From Acanthococcus lagerstroemiae (taxonomy: Eukaryota > Arthropoda > Insecta > Hemiptera > Eriococcidae): a stretch of 64,000 nucleotides of DNA. Of this stretch, positions 9,397 to 21,430 are shown piece after piece. The stretch lies in the NCBI GenBank assembly GCA_031841125.1, contig CM063107.1:49737497-49801496 (forward strand). Reading direction: 5' to 3'. The translations under genes were made by a program, and so were the position numbers. Under the pieces are notes generated by a model. It did not search any database and was not told the DNA's origin. It saw only the letters and a program-made list of their open reading frames with translations. Within the stretch, counting starts at the first letter, position 1. Each line of letters starts with the position of its first letter.

Positions 9397-10280
9397 GGGC
9401 CAAAATACGCTTGATTTGCGCCGATCGAGCGCCCGTGTTTTCGTCCCATTTAAAAGAAGCCAGCCCCAAATTGGAATCAGGGCGCTACATTTTAGCCGGT
9501 GCCGTCTATCTAGTCTCTGAATTTCCAGGCGGGTTATAAAATTTTGAAGTGTATAACTAAGCTGTGGTGTTTGAATAAAGAGCTGGAGAATATCATAGAA
9601 AATGATATTGTTGAAACTAATTATTGTAATTCGAACTGTTTTGTACTTGATACATTTGCTGATTCTAGTTGAAAGGATATCTATTACAGATCTTCTGTTT
9701 TTTTCTTGAGCTCTGATAGAGAATGTGGCCGTAGTTTCAGGGACACTCCTTGTCTCGGCGTTGACATTATCTAAGGTTATTTCCCTGTCCGAGGGAGCTG
9801 CTCGTAAAACTAGTCATTTATACTAAGAGCCATAGGAACCGGTTTTAATTTTTTTTTTCGTCACATTTGATAATAATTTATAAACTGTTTTCTTCTAACT
9901 GATAAATGGGTGTTTTGCCTGTTCGCAATGGTATAAAAAAGAGAGATTTATATTCAGCAATTTAATCCCGTTGTTCCAGACAGAATGAAAAAATTTTTGG
10001 TAACATTTTCATGTATGTTCGTGAATTTTTAAAATAAATTATGCAAATAAAAAAAATAAATAAAAAAAACGAAAGAAAGAGATCGAAGAAAAATGAACGG
10101 TTTCTAGAAGGCCATAATAAGCAAACATCAAATTATCGAGTCTTTGTGAAACCTAGCACGACTTCGTTCCTACAGAGAAAACTGAATTAACAGAGTATGT
10201 TCCATTTTCATCATCGCACCTTGAACTTGAAGAAAATTCTCTTATAGCTTTTCATGAGAAAAAATCAATTAATCAGTTTG
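9397..10280. other. no recognised feature
   Basis: AT-rich unique-looking sequence. The short open frame at 9336-9539 crosses the MITE border and is not credible. I see no TIR pair, repeat or exon structure. Confidence 0.5.
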
Positions 10281-10590
10281 CAAGGACGTATCGCTGGGGG
10301 GGGGCAACTTTACTTCCCCACTGTAGGAATTTTTCATTCAGCAGTTGGGAAAATTTACCATTTTAATAATAAGTTGGGAAAACCTGACAGTTGTACTTTT
10401 ATGTTTTTTTACGGGGACAATAACGAAGATGAGGGGGCACGGAGGTAGCTTGCCCCCAAGCTTCCACACTGCCGGACTTGGGAAATGATCAAAAGTTGGA
10501 AAAATCCAAAAAATTTTGATGCTTGGGAATTTTGAGTTGAGTCAGTTGGAACTCTTACGATTTTGACCCCCCCCCCCCATTTACACACAC
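10281..10590 (+). mobile_element. hAT-like MITE family A, truncated copy
   Basis: It starts caaggacgtatcgct, a variant of the family terminus cagggacgtaccta, followed by a G run and the motif gcagttgggaaaatttacc. The family sequence is interrupted around 10388-10480 by an unrelated stretch with G-rich and C-rich ends, then resumes as ttgggaattttgagttgagt and stops at a C run near 10580. The right terminus is missing. Confidence 0.7.
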
Positions 10591-11859
10591 TATCGGTTTG
10601 TAAAATTGCAGTCTTCGTTTACATGTTTTTATACTCTCAATTTTGTTCAATATGATTTTTAATGACGAGTGATGAATTTCAGGTCCTGAAGGAGGGGGGG
10701 GGGGTACATGTTCACCATAGGTGGAGAAAGGATGGCTACAACTGGTATGGGAGTTAATCCTACCCAAGTGGGGACCAAACTGGGGTGTTGAAACTTAAAA
10801 ATTTTCAATTTTAAAATATTTGCCTGATACTTTGATTTTCTTATGTTTCGTAAAATTGAGCGGTTCACCTGCACTATTTTTTTCAACTGAGGAGAAAACC
10901 AAAAATTGGGAATTATTTTCTCACCTGATGTAACAACTTTAGGGGTTGGGAGGTTGAAGATTCCAAACTTGTAAAATAAGGAACACCCTAGTGCGCACTC
11001 GTATGATCTTTTCCACTACCTCTAATAATTTTATTAATTTGAAAGCATCTAGAATGAACTCAATGTACTGCGGACATGGATACTTAGATTTTTCTCATTA
11101 GTTTATGTTTGTACATTTTTCCATATTTTGCGGGTTCTTTAACTTTTACAGAATCCTCTTGAAAAATTTGGGACACAGTGTAAACAAAGAAGTTCAAAGA
11201 AGTTAAAGCTCGAACATTGTTATCACCAGCCATAATTTTTTCAAAGAGTAACTTCATGATCTTATTCGTAAATTCTGTTGAAATGACTCAACTACTGAGA
11301 TATTACCTAGGCTGTACATACATACATGTCAGCTATTTTACCCGAAGACAAACGTCTAAGTTCATAGAAAAGAACGGAGATCTTTAATGACGTGTCATAC
11401 ATGTTTGACATTATGATGATTTCGTAGGCAAAAGTAATTAGCACGTTGACGTTAATTTACAATAAGCCATCTACCTATACTTGGAATTATTTGCTGTCCT
11501 CACACATTTTCGCAGTATGCCTGGCTTGTATGCATAGGAATGTTTGAATATAAATTTTGAGGAATTGGTATCCGGAATCGAAGGACTGGGAATTAGAGAG
11601 GTTATCTAGTTTCTACGTCGTATATGCTGTCACTGAGTTGCTCAACATTCACGGATAGTAGATTCTCGAGCCAGCTTGAAAATGTACCTAATCAGTTAAT
11701 GAGTGCGCGGATTCTTAAGATGCTCTTTTTTCAATCATATTTTTTTCTTCAGGGTAATGTAAGATCTACATTTCCTCCTACATCCTCAAGATGAGGAACA
11801 TCATGGCCGTCTGAATACATCATGACTGAGCGCTCGGTGACCCGCTTCCAACTGCGTTC
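10591..11859. other. no recognised feature
   Basis: AT-rich sequence with C and G homopolymer runs at 10567 and 10694. The short open frames at 10555-10886 (minus) show no domain. Nothing else can be supported. Confidence 0.45.
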
Positions 11860-12565
11860 ACCATTGGTGTGGTGGAACGTATGGCGATGCACGCATGCCA
11901 AAGTGGCCCCTATGACACCGTACCCTCGGCACCGGAAACTACCCTTTCGGGCATCGCATCAGTGACTGGGTTAATCTCCACGCCAGTCGATCCTCCGTCG
12001 TTCGCGTCTGTCGAGTTTAGTCGTTTCCTCCATTTGGTCCGTTCATCTCTTCGGCGGCCTCCCCCTCGACCGTTTTCCTTCAAGTTTCCCTTGTACCATC
12101 ACCTTCTTCAGGTTATCTCCTGGTGATATGACCGAAGAATTGCAATATCTGGCGGTAGCAGATGGATGAGAGACGCGTTTGTATGGCCAACTCTTGAGTT
12201 ATCGATGCGTTTGTCTTCTTGGCCGTCCAGAGGATTCTCAGCATCCGTCGGTAGACCCACATCTCCAGGGTGTCAATCCGTCTTCGATCGTCGGCTTTTA
12301 TTGTCCATGTCTCGCAGCCCTACAGGAAGACCGGAAACACCAAGGTCTTTACTAGCTTAAGCTTTGTGCTTTTGGTTTCTCCTCGGTCCCTCCATATTGG
12401 CGTGAGGTTGGCTGTGGCTTCGCGTGCGAGAATGATTTTTCTTCGGATTTCACCTGAACTTCCACCTCCATTGAGCCGAGGTATACCAACCGGCCCTCCG
12501 TGCCGATACCTTCCAGCGCGTTTGAGGGTGTTGGTTAGCGCGGTCGACTACCATTATCGTTGTTT
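11860..12565 (-). pseudogene. non-LTR retrotransposon, C-terminal RT region
   Basis: Minus-strand translation near 12150-12360 gives TLVFPVFLYGCETWTIKADD, RRIDTLEMWVYRRMLRILWT and TNASITQELAIQTRLSSICY. These are the hallmark post-RT block (LYGCETWT..., W.yRrmLrI.Wt, ..GHi.R) of many animal endonuclease-RT LINEs. The frame breaks near 12370 and 12120. It continues as decayed sequence to a shared short repeat at 11874-11931. The RT core is absent, so this is a 5'-truncated 3' end. Confidence 0.8.
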
Positions 12566-14351
12566 TCGGGCAATTAAGAGTACTTTTTTCAATTTTTTAA
12601 ATTATCTCAGTGATCAACTTACTATTCCTGAAGCATTTTAAATTACAATTATTCTTTCTGAAAGTGACAGCTGCCTTCATTTCCTTACCCGTGTATCCAC
12701 ACTTTGTTTTATAGCTGATGCTCAAGTTGCGTTATTGGTAAATTAAGTTAAAGTATTAGAATATTACAAAGCAGTTGAATTATACTCATCACTGGGATAC
12801 ATTTATAACATTTCTAAAGATTATATAGTAAATTACGAGCGACATTTTTTATTGTAGGTATTGGCTTCAAATTTGTAATAACAGTTGTAAAGCTGGCCAA
12901 ACTGGTTTTAGGAACGCGAAGAAGACCTAGATTCAATTATCAGCGTGATTTAAAATTTCATAATTCCTACATATTATTCTGTTTTAACGGAATTCAGTTG
13001 GTGGAAAAATTTAATCCTTGTTCGGATGCAGAGAGATTCGCACCTTGTAAATGCCAGTCACCAAATACCTACGTTTTCGCTATACTTACCTATTGCTTAA
13101 AAATATCTCTAATATTTGAATATAATTACGACTTTTACTTTCATTTGGCGACCTGCTAGTTGACCTACTAAGGGTTCGGATGAACAAGATCATTTTTTAC
13201 TTTTTAGGTAATAAACGCAATCGTACCTCCACGTATGTTTGAGTATTTGCATTACAAATTTTTCTCGGTCCACGCCGGCTTATGAATTCTAATTAACATT
13301 AACGAAATAAAATTAGACTCGCAACTTATTTCGATACACACATTAAAACCGAGTTACACAGCTCAAAAAATATACTACTACACGAGAATAAATTTTTCGT
13401 TCAAAACTAACGGGATCCAAAAAATTTTATTTTGAACTTGACCGACCTCTAAGAAACCACGATTCAACGATTTGTCTGCATCTTGTACGTTTGTCGATGA
13501 GCTGTTAGACTTCGAGCAGTTCTTAGTTCTCAATCATCTCAGTCGGCTTTCCAGTTGGGTAATCAATAAAAATAAGCACCGGAACACGATTTATCTCTCG
13601 ATGTATAGTACGACGATATTCATTCATTCACGAAATTTTCTCACGTATGAATTTCATTTATTTACCATCTTGAAAACGGCCCTCGATTCCCATCTTTCTC
13701 GCCGTTGCCAGCCGCGAGCCAGAAAAAGACACCCAGCGAGGCCTGCATTTAAATTCACCAATGCAGAGGCGACCCCGAACAGAATACAAGGCTCGATAAT
13801 TTTCTTCTCGTTTTTGATAATGAGAAAAAAAGAGAAAAAGGTACCCCCTCGAGACATGCCAGCAGTTCCGACGACAAATACGAATTTGTTTATCTAGGAA
13901 GACACATACCGTTCGTAGAATAAACTTTGATATGATTAATAAATAAGAAACAATAGTTAAATAATTAATAGTGAGTAATAATGTGCTGCATAGGTGTAAT
14001 CTACATACAGGCGATTCGACTCGCACATGGGTCAACGCCCTTCCAGCACCTACATCATTCATCATCCCATGTATCGCTTTTTTTTATTGCCCTGAAGGTC
14101 ACTGCTGTGTCTTCTCTTCATTTTCAAACGTAAATTTCCTCGAGAGACGGCAAAGTTGAATCGAGAAAGAGCCGGTCTCGCTTAATTTCATAAATTTTCT
14201 AGCCTTGTAGTGAAATGCTACCGAGAGCGTAGGCCGGACAGGCAAACTTCTTAATCTCGATTGTCAACGATCAGCGACTAATGTTTGTCGTGAAATATGA
14301 GACCCTACATTATGTTGTAGTATGGCATTATCGCCAGCTGAGCATAACAAT
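12566..14351. other. no recognised gene; unique-looking sequence
   Basis: No repeat relationship to other parts of the window was seen. The stretch 13650-14160 is more mixed in base composition than its surroundings and has overlapping short frames on both strands (13472-13897 plus, 13658-14065 minus), but no domain, signal peptide or splice-consistent extension. It may hold non-coding conserved or regulatory DNA. Confidence 0.4.
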
Positions 14352-15553
14352 CAGTGTTGCCAAGTGAAATTCTCAAAAAATGTGACCATCGCCAAAAAAG
14401 CCACATTTTTCAAGAAAGTGCCACAAATTGTTTTCGCATATGGGGTAGTGGCGGATGGAAATCACAAGATCAATGATCGGAAGAAGTTCTAAAGTAATCG
14501 TCCAAAAAGTATTTTTTCACAGGCGAACTCTGAATAAAATTGACAAGTGTTCTACATAGGCAGAAAACTTTGCGGAAAACATTTTCTGGTTCATAAAAAA
14601 GTTGCAGTTGTTGCAGTGTTATCTTCTTAGAAGACAAAAATAGTGCAATATTGAAAAAAATTGGAAATATTCCGCAAAAATTGTGGAAATTGGCCGCATA
14701 TTCTCGAATAAAACAGAAAATATGCCAAAATATGCTTTTATATCCAAAATACACTCGATCAAGTGTAGCTCATTCTTCATAAAATTATATAAATCACAAA
14801 GATAACATTCAACTGAAAAAACATACAAAAGCATAGGTAATTTTTTTGTAATCCCTGTTTATGGTCAGCAGTAATATAATCAAGCGAAACTTTGGTCGGG
14901 GATCTAAAACGCATGACACAATGGAACCATCTAAGTATGCACGATCTGCAAACAGTGTTGCTAGTTGTCTTGGAAAGCAGGTCGCCAATGTTAAAACATA
15001 AGAAATCGCCATTTTTCGCTACTGCAATTTTCCTCGTCCACTGACCACAACGAGACCTGGAAAAAGAACCTAATTTACATGTAGTTTTAGCTCTTTGTTC
15101 TCAGAACAGTTGTGCTGGCATAAATTTCAGAGATCTGGAGAGCCAAGAGCCATTTCAACAATTTGAGACCAGAAAAAGTACGTTATTGAAGAATTATGAT
15201 GTTTTATGAACTATTTCAGAGATTCAGAGAGCTGAGAGCCGTTGATTTCTTTTGAAACAGAAAAGGAACTCCACATTACGATTAAGCGCCACTAAAATCG
15301 CCACTCGCCTTCAACCATTTTCAGTCGCCAAGCAGGGTTCAAAAATCGCCACTTTAGCGACTTTTCTCGCCACCTGGCAACACTGTCTGCAAAACAAGCT
15401 TTTTTGAGAAAGGTGTCCGACGAACTAGTTTTGTGTCTATTGTCTTTAATGTGTATCTTCGAAATAGGAAATAATTATTTCCCGCTGGAATTATTAAAGA
15501 AGTGCCACCAAAAGTGCTGCGTAGAAATGTATATGCCACACTTGGCAACACTG
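14352..15553. mobile_element. hAT-like element, outer copy
   Basis: A perfect 15-bp TIR: cagtgttgccaagtg at 14352 and cacttggcaacactg ending at 15553. The 8-bp flanks ataacaat and attataat match at 6 of 8. The interior (for example ctacataggc.gaaaactttgc, and agacaaaaatagtgcaatatt) recurs at 16375-17120, so it is a multi-copy family. No transposase is recognisable; the frames at 14470-15012 are not convincing. A related element is nested at 14953-15385. Confidence 0.75.
14953..15385. mobile_element. hAT-like element nested in a relative
   Basis: Ends cagtgttgctag and the inverse cacctggcaacactg, flanked by a perfect 8-bp TSD, tctgcaaa, at 14945-14952 and 15386-15393. Its termini resemble those of the host element (cagtgttgcc), so one hAT family member has inserted into another. 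Length 433 bp; no coding potential. Confidence 0.9.
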
Positions 15554-15960
15554 ATTATAATGCAAAATGATGTAACGTTGACGTTGGGTCACAGATATAC
15601 ATTACTTTGTACTGCTGTATATCTGTGCGTTGGTGACCTTTGAGAGAATCGAGTCGACTAGTGGGCTAAACCACGGCCAGGGTTGCAAAAAAAAAAAACA
15701 GTTTTAAAAAAGTGTTTTTTTAATGTCGTTTAAACCTTTTTTTTTTTTTTTTTTTTATTTATTTAAAACGTGTATTTTTAGAATGTTATTCAATATCAGG
15801 TGTCTTAAACGTACCTATTTAAAACAGTTGTTTTTTTCTTTTCTTTCTTTAAAGAGTATTCTAAACATAAACTCGCACAATTCGTGTGCAATCCGAAGAT
15901 TTGATCAGTCACAGGAAATTTTGATCACTGACACAAAATCAGTCCAAATATCCAAATGGG
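15554..15960. repeat. small hairpin and low-complexity tract
   Basis: A short inverted repeat cacagatatac...gtatatctgtg lies near 15591-15627. A(n) and T(n) tracts follow at 15688-15757. The open frame at 15723-16016 is a by-product of the T tract. Nothing else is recognised. Confidence 0.5.
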
Positions 15961-16291
15961 GATCTTATATGTCGACCATATGTACAAATGATAGACCGCT
16001 ATCGCTTAAGAGCTAGTGTTACAGAGTGTGATCCAGAGTTTGAAAACTGAACGATAAAACTTTCACTTTTGGCTTTTTGTTTGTGATCTCCCTGTGACCA
16101 ACATCTCACAGCATATGTGCGTAAGTAGTAGTGTGTAAATATTACCATCAGCTGATCATAAGCGAATTATTACCCGTGAAATAATTCCGCTTATGATTAG
16201 CTCATTAGCTGATCGCCTTATCATCTATCGATGTTGGTCACAAGATTCTGTAAACATTAGCGGTCTATCATTCGTATTATGGTCTAAGATG
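15961..16291. mobile_element. palindromic MITE with internal hairpin
   Basis: Outer arms: gaccatatgtacaaatgatagaccgct-like sequence near 15976 pairs with agcggtctatcattcg..ttatggtc ending near 16285. Second-level arms: gtgaccaacat near 16095 against atgttggtcac near 16232. The core has agctgatcataagcg against cgcttatgattagct (16151-16207). Such nested pairing is typical of a foldback MITE. The TSD is not clear. Confidence 0.75.
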
Positions 16292-16374
16292 GGAAAAGAA
16301 GAAGGAAGCCGATCGATATGCAAAAGAAAAAGGTCCTAAAGTAAACGTGTAAAATGTCTTTTTCGCAGGCCAAG

Positions 16375-16504
16375 ACTGATTAGATTTGACAATGGTCTAC
16401 ATAGGCGGAAAACTTTGCGGGAAAAACTTTTTGGCTTGCGAAAAAGTTGAAGGTTGAAGTTGTCGCAGTTTTATCTTCTTATAAGACAAAAATAGTGCAA
16501 TATT

Positions 16505-16545
<41 letters not shown>

Positions 16546-17120
16546 CCGCAAAAACGGTGGAAATGAGCCAAATATCTTGAATATCCTCCGAAAAAGCAGA
16601 AAATATGCCATAACGTAATTTTAGACTTATACCCAAAGTATGCCAAAATAATATGCTCGATCAAGTATGGCTCATTCTTGTTGAAATTCTATTGGGATTT
16701 AAACCTGCACAAGAGTGCGCTGCAAAACTACCTGCGTGGATGTGCGGATGTTAGCGGGTGAAAATGAGTGAGTGATCATCTGATCATGTGTACTTTCATA
16801 TAGAAACACTGCTATCTTCAGTAGGGTGAAAAACCGAGTAAAAATTATTCTGCCAGTAGAACTGATTATAATTTAATTTTTTGGTGATGATGCAGTCGAA
16901 TTTCGGAAAAATTTTCTTTGAAAGTGAATTTCTAATCGACTTAATGATAGTTGAAGTTTACTACACGCTTACGGTAAATCATACGTGATCACTCACACAT
17001 ATCGCAGGGCTGCCAACTTTTGAAACTCTAAGTTTAAATCTCAATGAATCACAAAAATAACATGGATATTCCTACTTCAACAGAAAAAAACATGCAAAAG
17101 CATATTTTTCGGAATCCCTA
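16375..17120. mobile_element. second copy of the 14.35-kb hAT-like family
   Basis: It shares with 14540-14860 the segments ctacataggcggaaaactttgc, atcttctta.aagacaaaaatagtgca, tattccgcaaaaa.ggtggaaat and ctcgatcaagta.ggctcattctt; the family sequence resumes at 17035 after an unrelated stretch (16700-17010). Ends were not resolved. A 37-base poly(A) run at 16507-16543 replaces a short A run of the other copy. Confidence 0.65.
16507..16543. repeat. poly(A) run of 37
   Basis: Thirty-seven consecutive A within the hAT-like copy. In the sister element the same site has only about seven A, so this is expansion by slippage (or an assembly or sequencing artefact). The minus-strand frames here with poly-Phe are artefacts of this run. 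Confidence 0.9.
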
Positions 17121-18385
17121 CTTATTACCTCTGTTTTCTAGGTCATGACGGAGCCTCCCCTTTTTTTGGCGAAAAAATCATTCAACTTATAAGGTGATTG
17201 CTTTCTTCAAGTTTTCATTGTGTCTTTCAAGGAAACAAGGATTTTTCTCATTGTTTCAATCAAGGGATAATGTCACGTGTCAAAAGAAGAATGTTGAAAA
17301 CAATGAAAAATGAGAAGAGAAACAAATTTTGAACTTAGTTAGGTACCATACGATGCAATTCTAAACATTTTGACAAAAAAATACTGGTTCTAAGTTCTAA
17401 ATTAGTTTTTTGATGTTTTTGTGTAAAAAAAAAACAAAAAAAAAACTTAAATTAAAAAAAAATTTAAATGTTGGTTTTTGAATGGAGAAAAACTGCTGAT
17501 ACTTAGATCAATTTATGTGTATTTCTTGCCGATGACGTCGAAAGATTTCGAAGAGGGAGGGGTGTAAAACTTTGGGTCGATAAGTAAGAAAGAAAAAAGA
17601 AAAAAAAAAGATGTTCTCGTCTTTGAAAACTGAATTGATGAGCACGAAATCTTGTAAATTCGTAAATTTTTCTTCTAAAATCTCTCTCTTTTTTTCCTAA
17701 TTAACTTGCTAAACTGTTTCTCGCTTGAACATAGATCAGTCCAGGGCACTTCTCGCTGGTATTTGAATTGGTTCGAAACAATTTTCACACTCTTGCAATC
17801 AATTTTCTCGTATTATTCTCCAACTGTTTTTTAGAAGTGCAGCAGAGGATAATACCTGAGGAATCCTTCAAGTTTGTTACCGAAGCCACTTTTGTTCAAT
17901 CTACTGTGTGTGGACACTGAAAAGTAGTTCATGACACTGAGATCAATATTAGCATGTCCATTACATACATATGTACAGTTTTCATACTGTCACAACACAG
18001 CGATTAAATTTAAAACAGTTTTGTCGGTCTATTTAGAACTCTGTGACCCCTTTCTCCTTTCGTGCTTAGAGCCTCCCACCTGTTCTCTCTGTAACTCCGA
18101 AGACCCTGCGGTACGCGGCCCGGCTTACGGTCTCCTTTGTAACAGACTAAAGCTCCCTACTTCACTATTCACATCCAGTCTATGCTCCTCTTCCTCACCC
18201 ACCTTGACATCCTACATCTTCTGTAATCCCCTAGATCATACAGCACATAGTCCTTAGTATAGCTAAATTACAGAAAAAAAAAAACAATAACTATAAACTA
18301 TTGATGAGAAAACAGTAAATAGAGGGGGGCACACACAGTAAATATTCAGAATCAGCATTAATTATAAATAATAAATTATTTTTGC
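17121..18385. other. no recognised feature
   Basis: AT-rich sequence with A runs at 17427-17470. A short plus frame at 17931-18257 has several Cys and Pro but no start-to-stop or splice support. I see no TIR pair. Confidence 0.4.
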
Positions 18386-18389
18386 GAAA

Positions 18390-19810
18390 ACCAACATTTA
18401 GGGGAACAGAATTTTTTTTAGTTTTGTATACCTCAATTTTATGAATCTCTCCAAAATACAAATTTTAACTTGGGAACAATTTTCTATTGAAAATGTTGGA
18501 AATTTCATCCTATTTTTGGAACATGTGTTAGTGATGAAGGTCTTATTGTTCCTGACGTTGGTGGTCTTGGGCAATATTCAGTTTCCTATAAAATTTTGAA
18601 GAAGAGTCGTAGTTTAAGGTTGAATAGAATCAATACTAAAAATCAAATCTAAAAAGGTTTTTTTTTTTCTTCTTCTTTTTTTTTTTCAAAATAGCATTTG
18701 TGAGCGAAACAGAATTTTTTCCGGTTCCATTTTTTTAAATACCTCAGTCTCAACCATCTTATATACAAATCCAATTTTGAACTTGGGAATAATTTTTATT
18801 GTTGGAAATATTAGAAATTTTATCTGTTTCTGAGACGTGTTAGTAATGAGGGCCTCATTGTCCCTCATCCTAAAATCGATGTCACGTTTTTTCGACCAAC
18901 ATTGAACTTGATTCCAGTTCAGTTCACAGCTCAGTTCAGGTATGCATATTGTGTGAAGCCAGTCAGTATGATTTAGCTCTTCATGGTCACAATTTAGTTC
19001 AGTGGTCCACATTTCCATGGAAATTATTTTTCCTTCTAGCTATGTGCTCATTGATCTTGATCTTTGCTGCGCGGCTGCACTCCCGATTAAATTTGCATTG
19101 CTTAAAAGTTTGACATGGATATGTTTATTTTTATGTTGTACATTTCCCTTCTAATAACTGATTTTTCAATAACCCCACTACCGTCTGTTGTTCATAACTC
19201 TCCATTGTAATACCTCACTTTTTTCCACAAAAAAATCAGCATTTTTGAGCAAAACAGAATTTTTGTGGATTCGGTCTTTTAATATCTCAATTTCCAAAAG
19301 TGCCAAAAGTCCAATTTCGAACTTTTTCATTGAAAATATTTGAAATTCCATCTATTTTCGAGATATTGTGTTAGTGGTGAGGGTCTCACTGTTCTTAGTG
19401 GAGAAGTGGTCTTAGGCAATAAGTAGTTTCCTGAAAAATTTTCAACCAGAGCTGCGGGTCAAGTTTGGGGCTGAAGTAAGTATTTGAAATCAGCTCTCAA
19501 AAATCTAAAATAATCTCCTCACCCCCCCCCCCCCCCACAAAAAATCACGTTCTTGGGTGAAACAGATTTTTTTAAATTCCAGTTTCTTATACCCCAAGTT
19601 CAAAAGACTCTAAAACTTTAATTTTGAGCTAAGAATAATGTTAGTGAAAATGTTCAAAATGTTAGCATCTATTTTTAAGACGCTTTAGTGGTGAACGTCT
19701 CATCATTTTTGGCATGAACCTTCTTGGGAAATGAACAGTTTCCTGAAAATTTTCTATGCAAATTTCACGTATAATTTCAAGGTTGATGGAATCCTCTTAA
19801 CATTTTTCGA
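18390..19810 (+). repeat. decayed ~300-bp tandem repeat, four units
   Basis: Units start near 18395, 18695, 19235 and 19540 with variants of gagcgaaacagaatttttt, followed in order by tatacctcaatttt, ttttgaacttgggaa, gaaatttcatctattttyga and gttagtgrtgaggktctcat, then ttcctgaaaattttc. Units differ by perhaps 30%. The second is split after its gagggcctcattgtccctcat block by 18870-19225, which contains a sequence also found at 43975-44145. No coding potential. Confidence 0.7.
18880..19080 (-). repeat. dispersed repeat shared with 43975-44145
   Basis: Elements such as tttagctcttcatggt, agttcagtggtccacatttcca and atgtgctcattgatcttgat occur here and, reverse-complemented, in the first units of the minisatellite at 43.97-45.25 kb. 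It interrupts the second unit of the ~300-bp tandem repeat. Confidence 0.65.
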
Positions 19811-20945
19811 AAGACAGAAAAAATCAACCGTGGAGTGTTTTCAGTTCAATTTTAAAAATTTCTGAAATAACAGCCTAATTGTTCCACAACAAACCAAAGA
19901 ATCAGACTTGGTGGTATCATTCTTCAAATTCGTATTTCTGTTATGAAGTATAAACATTCTAATTCCACATTATAAACTATCTTATCTCTAATCTCTTTCA
20001 CGCCGATCAACGTCTGCATTCGGATTTTAGATTCACCAAGCACGCAGGTTATCTGAAGCAATCAATCGATCGTTAATACCTCAATGTTTTTCCATTTCTG
20101 TGATGATGGAGGATTGATAGCATTCTCACCTAAACGACATTTGAGCAAATTACTGAGAAAAGATCATTTGTTCCGATGACCTTGTATTTTTTTTTTCTAT
20201 ATCCGCTGAAATCGAAGGGCAGTATTCGAATATCAAATACGTATAACCAATTTACGGGCCTCTCCTAGTTTCTTTATTGCCAACTACCGTACGAGAAAGG
20301 CATTTATAGTTTATAACGAACAAATCTATTTGGAATAAGAAATACATAGAAGCTAGATAATCTACAAACTCGTTCCAAAAATATATCGCAATGATAAGTA
20401 GCCGTGCTCCCAGTCGAGACTTCGATCGTTAATTCGATGCGGAGCATCCTTTCTTACGCAAATTAATTACCATGTAGAATGTTCTGTTTTTCAGTTTCTC
20501 GTGTGTAGGAGAACCAACGTGCAACTTTTTCACGAAAGAAAGAAAAAACCTCTGATTTCGTTATTCCGGTTGGATCTTGGGTCGTGAACCAGTCATTCGT
20601 GGGGTGGTCGCGTGCTGCCAATTCAAACGACCAGTTCGGGATAGCATCCTACCTAAATATACCTGAGGCTAATAAGAGTAATTGAGAATGTAATTCATAG
20701 AAATTCTAGTAATTATTATTTTTTTCACGAAGAACTTACACAGCGGGTAATATTGATGTAAAATTCATTCTGGGAAATTGACCGCAAATGGACCCTATTT
20801 TCAGTCGTTGATTCGGGATTTTTGTAGGAGATGGGATTAGTGACTGAAGAACCCTATTTTATCTAGCATACACCAAACAATCTTAAAACACTAAACCCAA
20901 ATCACTTTAAATCAAAATTGAAAAAAAAAATGGTTAATATCCCAG
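19811..20945. other. no recognised feature
   Basis: Mixed AT-rich sequence. The part 20400-20680 has a more balanced composition but no coding frame or repeat relationship that I can see. Confidence 0.4.
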
Positions 20946-20949
20946 GAAT

Positions 20950-21430
20950 TCTATTCTTTGGACAATAAGAATTCCGAGAGCAGAAGGCGAGAACCTGGTC
21001 GAAATTGCAAGAATTATGGCGGATAAGCTCGAAGGGCCATTAACGGACTATCACATTGGAGCAGTTCATACACTATGGAGTAGGAAACAACCACAACCGA
21101 TCATTATGAAACTGAACAACTTATTAAGTAAAATTTAATCAGAGAATCGAAACGGAAAAAACTAACAGAAGCCAACTTTGGTGTAGAGGACATCCCTATA
21201 TTCACAGATGAGCGTCTGACTAAAGAAACGTTGGAACTGTTTCGCGGAGCCGGAGAGCTGAGGGACCAAGGGAAAATAGAATTTACTTGGTGCCGTGAGG
21301 GGGAAGTTCTACTCCGAGAGTCAGAGGAAAGCCCCGCGATCAGAATCACTCAAGGCAACTGCAACAACTGGACACCAGGAAGAGAAACAGCAACGAGAGA
21401 AGTCCACCCGAAGAGGCCCCACAAACCATG
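20950..21430 (+). pseudogene. non-LTR retrotransposon ORF1-like fragment
   Basis: Plus-strand translation gives ENLVEIARIMADKLEGPLTD and HTLWSRKQPQPIIMKLNN, then after a frameshift IPIFTDERLTKETLELFRGA and KIEFTWCREGEVLLRESEES. This is the pattern of the ORF1p C-terminal domain of several LINE clades (N..HRl....PiIvkF, then y.neqLT..t..Ll..ar.l, then f.Wv..G.ilvR). Stops and at least one frameshift make it a remnant. It may belong with the RT fragment at 22880-23420. Confidence 0.6.

Noticed and set aside
10567..10580. C and G homopolymer runs as assembly gaps
   Set aside because: Such runs recur at defined places just inside hAT-like termini, so they are probably part of the elements, though their exact length is unreliable.
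12166..12641. Plus-strand Arg/Ser-rich proteins
   Set aside because: Antisense of the LINE fragment with LYGCETWT on the minus strand.
13135..13150. Exon 1 of the secreted-protein gene (ATGAAA/gtaaaa on minus)
   Set aside because: Frame and donor would fit, but it is over 10 kb away, such short matches occur by chance, and no promoter signal supports it.
18390..19810. CRISPR array or similar
   Set aside because: Units are long, diverged and without unique spacers; the genome is eukaryotic.
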